DNA from: Aquidulcibacter sp.
GTDB taxonomy: Bacteria > Pseudomonadota > Alphaproteobacteria > Caulobacterales > Aquidulcibacteraceae
Length of the DNA: 52,260 bases
Reading direction: 5' to 3'
Assembly: GCF_020253525.1 (NCBI RefSeq)
Contig: NZ_JADCBK010000004.1
Span: 1 to 52,260, forward strand
Every line of letters begins with the position of its first letter. Position 1 is the first letter of the stretch. The notes under the pieces were generated by a model. It searched no databases. It had not been told where the DNA came from and saw only the letters and a list, made by a program, of their open reading frames with translations. Below, piece by piece: positions 1 through 7,677 of the stretch. Position numbers and translations under genes: made by a program.

Positions 1-67
1 AGATGCTGTTGTTAAGAATTGAGTCAGGTTTTGTTACGGTTTTATAACCGTGAAAGGCAAATTTGAC

Positions 68-919
68 TCAGTTCTGTGCATACAGATCGGGCCGCCTCTC
101 CCTGAAAAAGCCCCAAGCTGCGCGGTGTCGATCCAAAAATGTCAGGTCAACGGTGCCCAAGGCGATGCCTTCCTCTGTGCGCGAGAGATCTGCGATCAAA
201 TCTCCGCGATGGTCGGCAATAAAGGACGAGCCATAGAAATGCTGATCGTCTCCCAGGCCTTTTTCCACACCAATCCGGTTGGCCGCCACAACTGGAATGA
301 CATTGCTAACCGCATGGCCCTGCATGGCGCGCCGCCAAGGATCGCGTGTATCGAGCGTGCCATCATGGGGTTCTGACCCGATGGCAGTGGGATAAAACAA
401 AACTTCAGCCCCCAAAAGCGTCATGGCGCGGGCTGCTTCGGGATACCATTGGTCCCAACAAATGCCGACGCCGATCTTGGCGTAGCGCGTGTTCCAAACC
501 TTAAAGCCCGTATCACCGGGGCGAAAATAGTATTTTTCCTGATAGCCCGGACCGTCAGGGATATGACTCTTGCGATACGTGCCCAGCGCTGTGCCATCGG
601 CGTCGAGAATGACCACGCTATTATAGTAACGCGGCCCTTCGCGCTCAAAGATTGAGACAGGAAGCACAACGCCCAACTCTGCTGCAACGGGCTGTAATTG
701 CGTTACACAGGGATGTTCGAGGGCGGGATAGGCAGTCGCAAACCAGCGCTCGTCCTGGGTGGTGCAGAAATACGGTCCTTGGAACAATTCTGATGGCAGG
801 ATGATTTGCGCACCCTCTGCCGCCGCCTGACGGATCAGCGCGATGGTTCTATCAATATTATCTTGCAAATCAGAACCATAATGGGTCTGAAGGGCGGCTA
901 GGTTCACAAGGCGCGACAT
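68..919 (-). CDS. aguB: N-carbamoylputrescine amidase
   Basis: Nitrilase-superfamily enzyme that hydrolyses N-carbamoylputrescine to putrescine, CO2 and ammonia, the last step of the agmatine route to putrescine; cytoplasmic. The Glu-Lys-Cys triad is visible: E44 in LPSELFQGPYF, K117 in YRKSHIPDGPGY and C154 in GICWDQWYPEAAR. The 283 residues match the family's full length. I chose the ATG at 919 because an AGGAG lies just upstream and the start falls one base after the aguA stop; an in-frame start at 964 would add 15 unrelated residues inside aguA. It is translationally coupled to aguA, which makes its substrate. Family and substrate are firm from the pairing. Confidence 0.95.
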   Translation of the reverse strand: MSRLVNLAALQTHYGSDLQDNIDRTIALIRQAAAEGAQIILPSELFQGPYFCTTQDERWFATAYPALEHPCVTQLQPVAAELGVVLPVSIFEREGPRYYNSVVILDADGTALGTYRKSHIPDGPGYQEKYYFRPGDTGFKVWNTRYAKIGVGICWDQWYPEAARAMTLLGAEVLFYPTAIGSEPHDGTLDTRDPWRRAMQGHAVSNVIPVVAANRIGVEKGLGDDQHFYGSSFIADHRGDLIADLSRTEEGIALGTVDLTFLDRHRAAWGFFRERRPDLYAQN

Positions 920-920
920 C

Positions 921-1937
921 TCAGACTGGCTCCTGCTGGGTGATACAATGGAAACTGCCGCCACCTGTCAGGATGGCGGTACTTTGAATGCCGACAACGC
1001 GGTGGTGCGGAAAAGCTGCGGCGAGACCGCGAAGGGCCGCATCGGCTGAAGGCGTTCCATAATGTGGCATCACCACGCTGGCATTGCCGATAATAAAATT
1101 CATGTGCGAGGCTGGGATAGCCTCGCGCTCGTCATCCGTAACCAGCCCCGGCGACGGGATTTGGATTACCTCCAGCGACCGACCCGCTGCATCCTTCATG
1201 CTGCGCAAATCCGCGGCAATCTGATTGAGGACTTCCCGATTGGGGTCATCGTCGCCAAAAGGGGACATGCACATCACGCGTCCAGGGCCAACAAAGCGGG
1301 CAATATTGTCGACATGCCCATCTGTGTGATCATTGGCGAGGCCATCACCCAGCCATAACACCTTTTTCGCCCCTAAGGCTGCTCGCAAGTGAGCCTCTGC
1401 CACCGCTTCGGTCCATCCGGCATTTCGATTTGGATTGAGCAAACACTGTCTTGTGGTCAAAATGGTGCCCTCCCCATCATGATCCACGGCCCCACCCTCT
1501 AAGATGAAGTCTGCACGCTCAATGGTGGTTGCAGCCGCTTCCGCGACACGATCGCCAACGCTGTCGTCAAAGGGCAAATCATATTTGCCACCCCAACCAT
1601 TGAAGGCAAACCGCAGGGCTACTGCCTTCCCATCCCGCTTGGCAAAAATAGGCCCCGTGTCGCGCAACCAAATATCGCCAAATCCACAGGCATGAATGTG
1701 CACAGGGGATGGCAAGCTTGCGCGCGCGCTGGCAATGGCTTCGTCGCCATGGGCAAGTACATGAACCACATCACCCGGGTTGCCGCTTGGCGTGCTTGCC
1801 GCTAGCGCACGGATCATCGCAGCCACTTCTGCCCGAGCGGGGACCAAATCTTCTTGCCAAAGATCTGCTGCCGAGGGCCAACATGTCCAAATCGCCTTGT
1901 GGGGGGCCCATTCGGCGGGGATGTTCAACTGGGTCAA
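921..1937 (-). CDS. aguA: Agmatine deiminase
   Basis: Converts agmatine to N-carbamoylputrescine and ammonia (peptidyl-arginine-deiminase fold, cytoplasmic). The N-terminus MTQLNIPAEWAPHKAIWTCW, the WLRDTGPIF block and the C-terminal GGGSFHCITQQEPV with catalytic C331 are diagnostic; at 338 residues it is complete. It is the first gene of a two-gene unit, with aguB one base downstream, so the cell can make putrescine from agmatine rather than only from ornithine. No arginine decarboxylase is in the window, so the source of agmatine is not shown here. Confidence 0.96.
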   Translation of the reverse strand: MTQLNIPAEWAPHKAIWTCWPSAADLWQEDLVPARAEVAAMIRALAASTPSGNPGDVVHVLAHGDEAIASARASLPSPVHIHACGFGDIWLRDTGPIFAKRDGKAVALRFAFNGWGGKYDLPFDDSVGDRVAEAAATTIERADFILEGGAVDHDGEGTILTTRQCLLNPNRNAGWTEAVAEAHLRAALGAKKVLWLGDGLANDHTDGHVDNIARFVGPGRVMCMSPFGDDDPNREVLNQIAADLRSMKDAAGRSLEVIQIPSPGLVTDDEREAIPASHMNFIIGNASVVMPHYGTPSADAALRGLAAAFPHHRVVGIQSTAILTGGGSFHCITQQEPV

Positions 1938-2020
1938 AATACGGCTCCTCTAGGCAGCATTTCCGAGGCGGGTCACATGGCCCTGCCGCGCCAATGCCGC
2001 AAGATGGCTGTGTGTGAAAC

Positions 2021-3604
2021 CTAGGCTTCGTTGAGCGCTGCCTTGCCGCGCTCCACGATATAACGTTTCAAGGGTTTAAAGGCTTGATCGCGTCGCCATG
2101 TGGTTGGCGTACTCATTAGACGGACATCCATCGTCTGCGGCGTCACATCAACCAGGCCATAGCCGCGCACACGATCATCTTGCCATTTCAAGTGCGGATT
2201 ATCCGGGAACAGACGGTTCCAACGGTCATAATTGAACGACATCGACGTGATAGACCCGCCTACAAATTCAACTGCCACCGTGTCGCTTTCCGGCTTCGCA
2301 TAATCTTGCTTGACGTCACTGGCCCAGAAACCATGCATATCGCCGCCAATAACGACGGAAGACACATCCCGGCGGCGGCGTGCCATCATGTCGATAATCT
2401 TTTGACGGGCAGGCTCAAAACCACTCCAACCATCGGTGAAGGCAGTCGGATCCCCCTGGCTATTCTTCTGGAACAAGGTGGAGAACAGCGTGGGTTGAAC
2501 CAAGACCGACCATTTAAACGGCGCGCGCATGAAATTCTCAGACATGAAACGCTCTTGCCGGGCCCCTAGGATCGTCCGCGATGGGTCCTGAAGCTCTGCA
2601 CACGTCGTACGGCTCACGGTCTCTGCCTCTTGCCGACCCGGCGACAAGCAAGCCCCTTTGGACCGGTATTGCCGTGTATCTAACAACGTGAAGTCGAGCA
2701 GATCACCCCAGCCACTTTGACCATAAATCCGCATACGGCTTACTGCATCAAATCGAGAACGCGCGCGCAGCGGCTGGCTCTCGAAAAAGGCTTTATAGGC
2801 GTTGTATTTGCGGATCGGAAAATCCTTGGCGGGATCTTGACCAGGCAGGACTTTGCCAAAGTCTGCCTGATAATCATTGGCGACCTCATGGTCGTCCCAG
2901 ATGTATAGCCAAGGGGCCGCAGCATGGGCCGCCTGAAGGTCCGGGTCCATTTTATGGACAGCATGAATCAATCGATAGTCATTCAAGCTAAAGGCATCTT
3001 CGACTGGCATACGTCGAACAGCTGCACCATAAGAAACCTCATAAATATAATCCCCTAACGAAAGGATCACATCGGGATTCTGCTTGGCAAGGTCGCCATA
3101 GGCCGTAAACAAACCATGCTCATAATGGGCACAGGAATGCCAAGCAAAGCGCAGCTTTGCCAAGGGTGAACCAAATTCCGGGGTGGTGCGCGTGCGGCCA
3201 ACAGGTGAAACGGCCAAACCAACGCGGAATCGATAGAAATAAGGGCGGTTCGGCTTCAAGCCGCCCACTTCCACATGCACACAATGCGCATTATCGGGCC
3301 GCGCCACCGCAAACTCACGCCGCACGACTTTGGTGAAGGCCTCATCCTCGGCGATTTCGCATTGAACATCAACCAAGCCATCAATGGCGTAATCAGGGTC
3401 CAAAGGTTCTGGAGCCAAGCGCGTCCAAAGCACAAAGCCATCTTGGGTCGGGTCACCGGAAGCCACCCCCATGGTGAAGGGGTCCGAAATGAATTTAGGG
3501 GTCTGCGCCATAGCCGAGCCGCGCCATGGACTGCTGATCGAAGCCGCTGCCGCTCCCATGGCCCATGCGTTCAAAAACAACCGCCGCTTTGGATCGAAGC
3601 TCAT
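2021..3604 (-). CDS. phoD: PhoD-type alkaline phosphatase/phosphodiesterase, Tat-exported
   Basis: Predicted exported metallophosphatase acting on phosphate mono- or diesters outside the inner membrane. The N-terminus has a twin-arginine signal (KRRLFLNAWAMG) and an Ala-rich hydrophobic stretch. An N-terminal PhoD domain (GVASGDPTQDGFVLWTRL) precedes the metallophosphatase blocks LGDYIYE, YIWDDHEVANDY, DTRQYR and VIGGDMHGFW, which supply the metal ligands. The 527 residues are full length for PhoD. It lies on the same strand downstream of a TonB receptor, separated by a hairpin at 3671-3699, so the two probably have separate transcripts. A Pho box was not identified. Class firm; exact substrate is inference. 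Confidence 0.92.
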   Translation of the reverse strand: MSFDPKRRLFLNAWAMGAAAASISSPWRGSAMAQTPKFISDPFTMGVASGDPTQDGFVLWTRLAPEPLDPDYAIDGLVDVQCEIAEDEAFTKVVRREFAVARPDNAHCVHVEVGGLKPNRPYFYRFRVGLAVSPVGRTRTTPEFGSPLAKLRFAWHSCAHYEHGLFTAYGDLAKQNPDVILSLGDYIYEVSYGAAVRRMPVEDAFSLNDYRLIHAVHKMDPDLQAAHAAAPWLYIWDDHEVANDYQADFGKVLPGQDPAKDFPIRKYNAYKAFFESQPLRARSRFDAVSRMRIYGQSGWGDLLDFTLLDTRQYRSKGACLSPGRQEAETVSRTTCAELQDPSRTILGARQERFMSENFMRAPFKWSVLVQPTLFSTLFQKNSQGDPTAFTDGWSGFEPARQKIIDMMARRRRDVSSVVIGGDMHGFWASDVKQDYAKPESDTVAVEFVGGSITSMSFNYDRWNRLFPDNPHLKWQDDRVRGYGLVDVTPQTMDVRLMSTPTTWRRDQAFKPLKRYIVERGKAALNEA

Positions 3605-3670
3605 CAGACCAGACCTTGTACTTGAGAAAACAGTGTACCCTTACCCTAGTCCATGGGGGCGCAAACGCAA

Positions 3671-3699
3671 ATGGGGCGGCCCCGTAAAGGCCGCCCCAT
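3671..3699 (-). terminator. Hairpin terminator after the first TonB receptor
   Basis: A perfect 11-bp inverted repeat (ATGGGGCGGCC / GGCCGCCCCAT) with a 7-nt loop lies 27 bp past the receptor stop on the minus strand. The bases that follow on that strand (TTGCGTTTGCG) are only moderately T-rich, so it is a strong hairpin with an imperfect U tract. Confidence 0.7.
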
Positions 3700-3725
3700 G
3701 AACCAAACGTTACAGCACTTTGAGC

Positions 3726-6281
3726 TTAGAACTTTGTCTTCAAAGTGACTTGCAGCGTACGAGGTGCACCCAGCGAATAGGTTGGTGCTGCACCGGTACG
3801 GGCGACAGTTACGCCAGCCACGGTCGACACGTTGGCAATCGTCAACGCATTGTTGGTGGAGCTGATGTTGCCGTAATAGCCTTCGTCGAACAGATTGATG
3901 ATGTTGAACTGAAGAACCGTGTTCTTCACACCCAATTTGTCAAAGTCATAGCTCGCATCCAAGTCGACAACGCTATAAGCAGGCGACTTTTCGTCATTGA
4001 CGTCGGTCGAGAAGCGTTCGCTGACATATTTGCCCTGAACACCAAGGGTCAGGCCATCGACAACATATTGCAAACGCAGGCCATAGGTGGTGTCTGGCGT
4101 CTCAACCAGCTTCTTGCCGCCGGTTGGCAGTGAGGTGGTTGCGGACAGAGGTACGTTGTTCTTCACTTCGCTGTCGTTGAACGATGCCGAGGCGTAGGCG
4201 GTGAAGCGCTGGCCCAAGCGATAGCCCAATTCCAAGTCGAGACCGCTCAGATCAACGGCACCGACGTTACGATCCACGCTAATGCCCAAGTTCTCATCGA
4301 ACGCGGACACGATCCGGTTTTCATACTTGGTATTCCACAGTGCGATCGACGCCGTCACATTGGAAGCTTGGTAGCGATAGCCCAAGTCGAAGCTCTGGGT
4401 GGTTTCTGGAACAGCGTTGTTCAGAAGGATGCCGCCGGTTGCGGCGCGCAATGGGGTGTAGAGGTTGTCGGTACGAGGTGCAGAGAAACCTTCAGCATAG
4501 CTGGCGTAAATCGAGTTGTTCTCGATGAACTCATAGCTGGCGCTGATGTTTGGCAATACAGCATCATACTTACGCGTTGCTTTGTAAGGCGCGATAAATT
4601 GGTTTGTGCCCTGCGACACGAAGGTCACATTGCCGTTGGCCAAAGTCGCACTTGGGGTTTCGGTGGTGCAAAGCACGTTGGAACTCCCGTTTTGGCTGAA
4701 GCAACGTTGATCCAACTGACGCTCAAAGAATGGTGCGCGAACACCAATGTTGAGGCGCAATTTGTCTTCGAAGAACAGGCCGTTATAGTCGATTGCGAAC
4801 TGGTTCAGTTGCGCAATCGAGAAGCGGTCACGACCGCGTAGGAAGCTGCCGTCAACACCATTGACCTTTGGACCTTCACGGCCGCCAAAAACGTCCAGCG
4901 GGTTGCCTTGGGCGTCCAAGCGGGTGAACTCGCCCGTTTGACGGTGACGACCATAGTCGAACGTGTAAGCAAAGCGCAGGCGGTTGGTCTCATTAATGTC
5001 CCAAATCAAGGAAGCATTGACGCCAACGCGGTTCGTGTTGGTGTTGTTTGGCGTATAAAGACGAACGCTGTCGAGCACGTCGCCATCACCGTTCAAGTCA
5101 ACACCGGCTGGGATTGCGCCAGCACCGGTCAAGACCAGACCAGCACCACGCAAGCGGCGGTCATTTTCGGCGACAACGGTTGTACCGCCACCGTTTGCCA
5201 ACACGTACTGATAGGTTGGGTCAACTGTCAGGCGAAGGTTTGGTGCCAATTGGAAGTTCGAGCTACCGCGAATGTTACCCGTGTTGGATGGGTTGATGCG
5301 CAGACCGAAGAAGTTGGTGCAGCTCGATGGATTGTCTGGATTGTCGGCGCTTGCCAAGAAATTGGCATTGCTTGCTACCAAAGTAGCGCCGTCGTTCTGA
5401 GCCGTGCCGGCAACAGGAGCGACGCGGGCGCAGGTCGCCAAATTGTCGAAGTTTGGACCATAGAATGCCCACTGCGCCAAAGTACCGTTACGGTAGAAGG
5501 CGTTGCGGTTTTCATTGTAGTGGAAAGACAAGCTGACGAAATCAGTATCGTTCAGCTTTTGAAAGACACGGGCGTTGAATTGCTTCTTCTCGAGTTCGCC
5601 GGGGCCTTTGAACTTATTGTAGCTCTGGTACGAACCACCAACAAATGCGGTGGTGCCCCATGGACCGAACGCGCCGGTATCAAAGCTCAACAAGCCGCGG
5701 CCATAGCCATACGAACCAGCCGAGGCAGTTGCGCGGAAACCCATCTTCTCATCTGGACGGCGCATGCGCAGGTTGATGGTACCGCCGGTTGCCGAAGCCG
5801 AAGGGCTGTCGACATCGGTGGTGCCGGTGTTGACGGTCGTACGCGTGATATATTCAGGGTCCAACTGCTGGTTGGTGAAGATCGCGTAGTTACCGGTATC
5901 GTTCAGCGGAATACCGTCAACGGTCAAGGAGATGCGGTTGCCGTCAAAGCCGCGCAGGCGAACGTTACCACCCGACGAACCATAAGGGTCGCTGTTGGTG
6001 AAGTTCAAGCCAGGTACCAAGTTCAAGCTTTGGAAAACAGTTTGGCCGGTTGGCTGGGTTGCAATGTATTCAGCCGTAATGGTCGAGCGGGTCTTTGGGG
6101 TCTTTTCAGCTTCAATAAGACCGGCCGTTGTGCGGCTGCGCGCTGCGGTAACGATGATCAGCTCGGCTTCGGTTTGCTGCGAACCGGTGGATTGCGCCAA
6201 AGCAGGACCGCTCCAGCCAAACATGCCTAAGGAGATTGCGGCGAGCGCTACGCCCGAAGACAAGCGTGTTACGTGAGACAT
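3726..6281 (-). CDS. TonB-dependent outer-membrane receptor
   Basis: Outer-membrane beta-barrel importer driven by TonB. A signal peptide ends at ALAQS; a TonB-box-like stretch (ELIIVTAAR) is followed by a plug domain (VRLRGFDGNRISLTVDGIPL) and a barrel ending in Phe (LKTKF), the usual signal for barrel assembly. The ATG at 6281 has an AAGGGG six bases upstream; an in-frame start 11 codons earlier would precede the signal peptide with charged residues. 851 residues. Ligand unknown: no siderophore or vitamin B12 gene is adjacent, only a secreted phosphatase downstream, which would fit uptake of a phosphorylated substrate but does not prove it. Confidence 0.9.
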   Translation of the reverse strand: MSHVTRLSSGVALAAISLGMFGWSGPALAQSTGSQQTEAELIIVTAARSRTTAGLIEAEKTPKTRSTITAEYIATQPTGQTVFQSLNLVPGLNFTNSDPYGSSGGNVRLRGFDGNRISLTVDGIPLNDTGNYAIFTNQQLDPEYITRTTVNTGTTDVDSPSASATGGTINLRMRRPDEKMGFRATASAGSYGYGRGLLSFDTGAFGPWGTTAFVGGSYQSYNKFKGPGELEKKQFNARVFQKLNDTDFVSLSFHYNENRNAFYRNGTLAQWAFYGPNFDNLATCARVAPVAGTAQNDGATLVASNANFLASADNPDNPSSCTNFFGLRINPSNTGNIRGSSNFQLAPNLRLTVDPTYQYVLANGGGTTVVAENDRRLRGAGLVLTGAGAIPAGVDLNGDGDVLDSVRLYTPNNTNTNRVGVNASLIWDINETNRLRFAYTFDYGRHRQTGEFTRLDAQGNPLDVFGGREGPKVNGVDGSFLRGRDRFSIAQLNQFAIDYNGLFFEDKLRLNIGVRAPFFERQLDQRCFSQNGSSNVLCTTETPSATLANGNVTFVSQGTNQFIAPYKATRKYDAVLPNISASYEFIENNSIYASYAEGFSAPRTDNLYTPLRAATGGILLNNAVPETTQSFDLGYRYQASNVTASIALWNTKYENRIVSAFDENLGISVDRNVGAVDLSGLDLELGYRLGQRFTAYASASFNDSEVKNNVPLSATTSLPTGGKKLVETPDTTYGLRLQYVVDGLTLGVQGKYVSERFSTDVNDEKSPAYSVVDLDASYDFDKLGVKNTVLQFNIINLFDEGYYGNISSTNNALTIANVSTVAGVTVARTGAAPTYSLGAPRTLQVTLKTKF

Positions 6282-6576
6282 AGGGTACCCCTTGTGAAAG
6301 TCATTGTTGCGCATCGTAGTGGGAGGCTGCGCGTAGAGTGGGCCACCTAGCCCGCTTGAGATACGCCTCTGCGACGTTTATGTGACACTTCTATGACAGC
6401 GGCGGCTCTGAGGCGGGAACACTGGGGATATATGTGCCAAGCTGTTCACACAGTGGCAACAATGTTACACTTTGTTTAGACTTTAGGCAGCGACTGGTGA
6501 TCGAGGTCGACTTTAGAGAAGCTGAATCGAAGACTGAGCTATATTGAGCGCTGGCTTAAGGTTCGCCGATTCCAAA

Positions 6577-6736
6577 ATGAAAAAAGCGGTGGAGCCAAAG
6601 GCTCCCCCAAGTCCAACAATGAAAAAAGCGGTGAAGCCAAAGGCTCCCCAAAGTCCAATAATGAAAAAAGCGGTCGAGCCAAAGGCTCCCCAAAGTCCAA
6701 TAATGAAAAAAGCGGTGGAGCCAAAGGCTCCACCGC
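6577..6736. repeat. Four tandem 42-bp repeats with terminator-like units
   Basis: Copies begin at 6577, 6619, 6661 and 6703, an exact 42-bp period. Each holds ATG, six A, GCGGT, then an inverted repeat around GAGCC-AAA-GGCTC, followed by a CCAAAGTCCAATA-like spacer in the first three. Read on the minus strand each unit is a hairpin followed by T6, the form of an intrinsic terminator. Only the copy nearest msrA has a full 11-bp stem; in the others the outer arm is replaced by spacer and the stem is 4-6 bp. Copies differ by a few substitutions (GTGGAG, GTGAAG, GTCGAG). Confidence 0.93.
6706..6736 (-). terminator. Intrinsic terminator of msrA
   Basis: Minus-strand hairpin with a perfect 11-bp stem (GCGGTGGAGCC / GGCTCCACCGC, 6712-6736), a three-base loop and six T immediately after (6711-6706). 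It lies about 170 bp beyond the msrA stop and is the rightmost and strongest unit of the tandem array. Confidence 0.85.
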
Positions 6737-6909
6737 AAGGCGATGCTCAGGGAGCGCCGGTCCAATCCAGCGCTTACGAAAAGCGCAATGAACCATTCCG
6801 GACACCAAAGCCGAGCCAAAGACCCGACTTGCCCTTACGTTAGCCTGTGGTGGGCCGTTTTGTAAATGGGTTAGGCAGCAATTGTGACACATTGCCGCTT
6901 TTTATATCT

Positions 6910-7560
6910 TTATTGACCCCAAACGGCGCGCAAACGGGCATCTCGGCCGCAGCCATTGCGATAATAGGCGTAGCGAAGCGGGTTTTTCTGATAATAATCT
7001 TGATGATAGCCTTCTGCGTCATAAAACGTCTTAGCTGGCAAAATCTGCACAACTATCGGCTTTTTAAAGCGCGCAAACAGTATTTCACGCGCCGCTTCGG
7101 CAGCCTTCTTCTCATCGTCATTGCCATAGAAGATTGCCGGCAAATAGGTCTCGCCTTTGTCGCAGAACTGGCCGAAAGCATCGAAAGGATCGATTTGTAG
7201 CCAATAGGTATCCAGGAGCTTTTGATAGCTAACCTTCGACGGGTCATAAGTGACTTTCACCGCCTCGAAATGGCCTGTCCCACCGCGACCGACTTGCTCA
7301 TAGGTTGGGTTCGCCAAAGTGCCGCCCGTATAGCCTGAGGTGGTTGCAACCACGCCCGGGATCTCGTCAAATGGCTTTTCCATGCACCAAAAGCAGCCAC
7401 CAGCAAAAATTGCCGTCGCCAAATTGCTGGGTACGGGGGCGGACGCAAGCTTGGCAGTTGGTGCGACTGTTTCAGGTTGGATCGGAGATTGTGTCCCGCA
7501 GGCGGCGAGTGCAAGGGCGGAAAAAGCAACGAGGGCGGCAAAGGGCTTCAGATGGGTCAT
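6910..7560 (-). CDS. msrA: Peptide methionine sulfoxide reductase MsrA, predicted lipoprotein
   Basis: Reduces methionine-S-sulfoxide in proteins. The catalytic motif GGCFWC is present (C56 catalytic), with FEAVKVTYDP and the C-terminal NGCGRDARLRAVWG region; no MsrB domain is fused. The first 20 residues form a lipoprotein signal (LALAAC, C21 lipidated), so this copy is predicted to act in the periplasm attached to a membrane, whereas the best-known MsrA enzymes are cytosolic. It has its own hairpin terminator downstream. A thiol reductant is needed outside the cytoplasm; two TlpA-like thioredoxins at 48-49 kb are candidate suppliers (inference). Confidence 0.94.
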   Translation of the reverse strand: MTHLKPFAALVAFSALALAACGTQSPIQPETVAPTAKLASAPVPSNLATAIFAGGCFWCMEKPFDEIPGVVATTSGYTGGTLANPTYEQVGRGGTGHFEAVKVTYDPSKVSYQKLLDTYWLQIDPFDAFGQFCDKGETYLPAIFYGNDDEKKAAEAAREILFARFKKPIVVQILPAKTFYDAEGYHQDYYQKNPLRYAYYRNGCGRDARLRAVWGQ

Positions 7561-7624
7561 GGTAGCCTATACGCATCGTTTGCGAGATTGGTTGCATACC
7601 TCTTTCACAGTCTCACAAAGCAAA

Positions 7625-7650
7625 AGGGGCGCAGCCTATGCCGCGCCCCT
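7625..7650 (-). terminator. Intrinsic terminator of the second TonB receptor
   Basis: Minus-strand inverted repeat AGGGGCGC / GCGCCCCT with a 10-nt loop, followed by TTTTGCTTTG, 27 bp after the receptor stop. Confidence 0.8.
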
Positions 7651-7677
7651 CAGCTTAATTTGGCAAAGCGTTAGAAC

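Larger units (their letters stand above)
6282..6909. other. 628-bp gap with no convincing gene
   Basis: Between the first TonB receptor and msrA. The left third (6282-6540) must carry the receptor promoter on the minus strand, though no confident -35/-10 pair stands out. The middle (6577-6736) is a tandem terminator-like repeat array, described separately. The right part (6740-6909) shows no strong hairpin or gene. Open frames across the array exist only because its 42-bp period is divisible by three. Confidence 0.7.

Noticed and set aside
36-51. Hairpin ACGGTT-TTAT-AACCGT after aguB as a terminator
   Set aside because: Only 6 bp of stem, and no T tract follows on the minus strand; it may be chance.
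4908-6230. 440-codon open frame antisense to the first TonB receptor
   Set aside because: It is wholly inside a well-supported receptor gene, and its protein is an unlikely Val/Cys/Ala-rich mix without domain motifs.
6577-6736. Possible CRISPR-like array
   Set aside because: The 42-bp units are tandem with no unique spacers, and no cas gene is present.
6544-6843. Open frame encoding repeated MKKAVEPKAP-like peptides on the plus strand
   Set aside because: The frame stays open only because the 42-bp repeat is divisible by three; two minus-strand frames are open too. The repeat itself reads as duplicated transcription terminators, and there is no convincing ribosome site.
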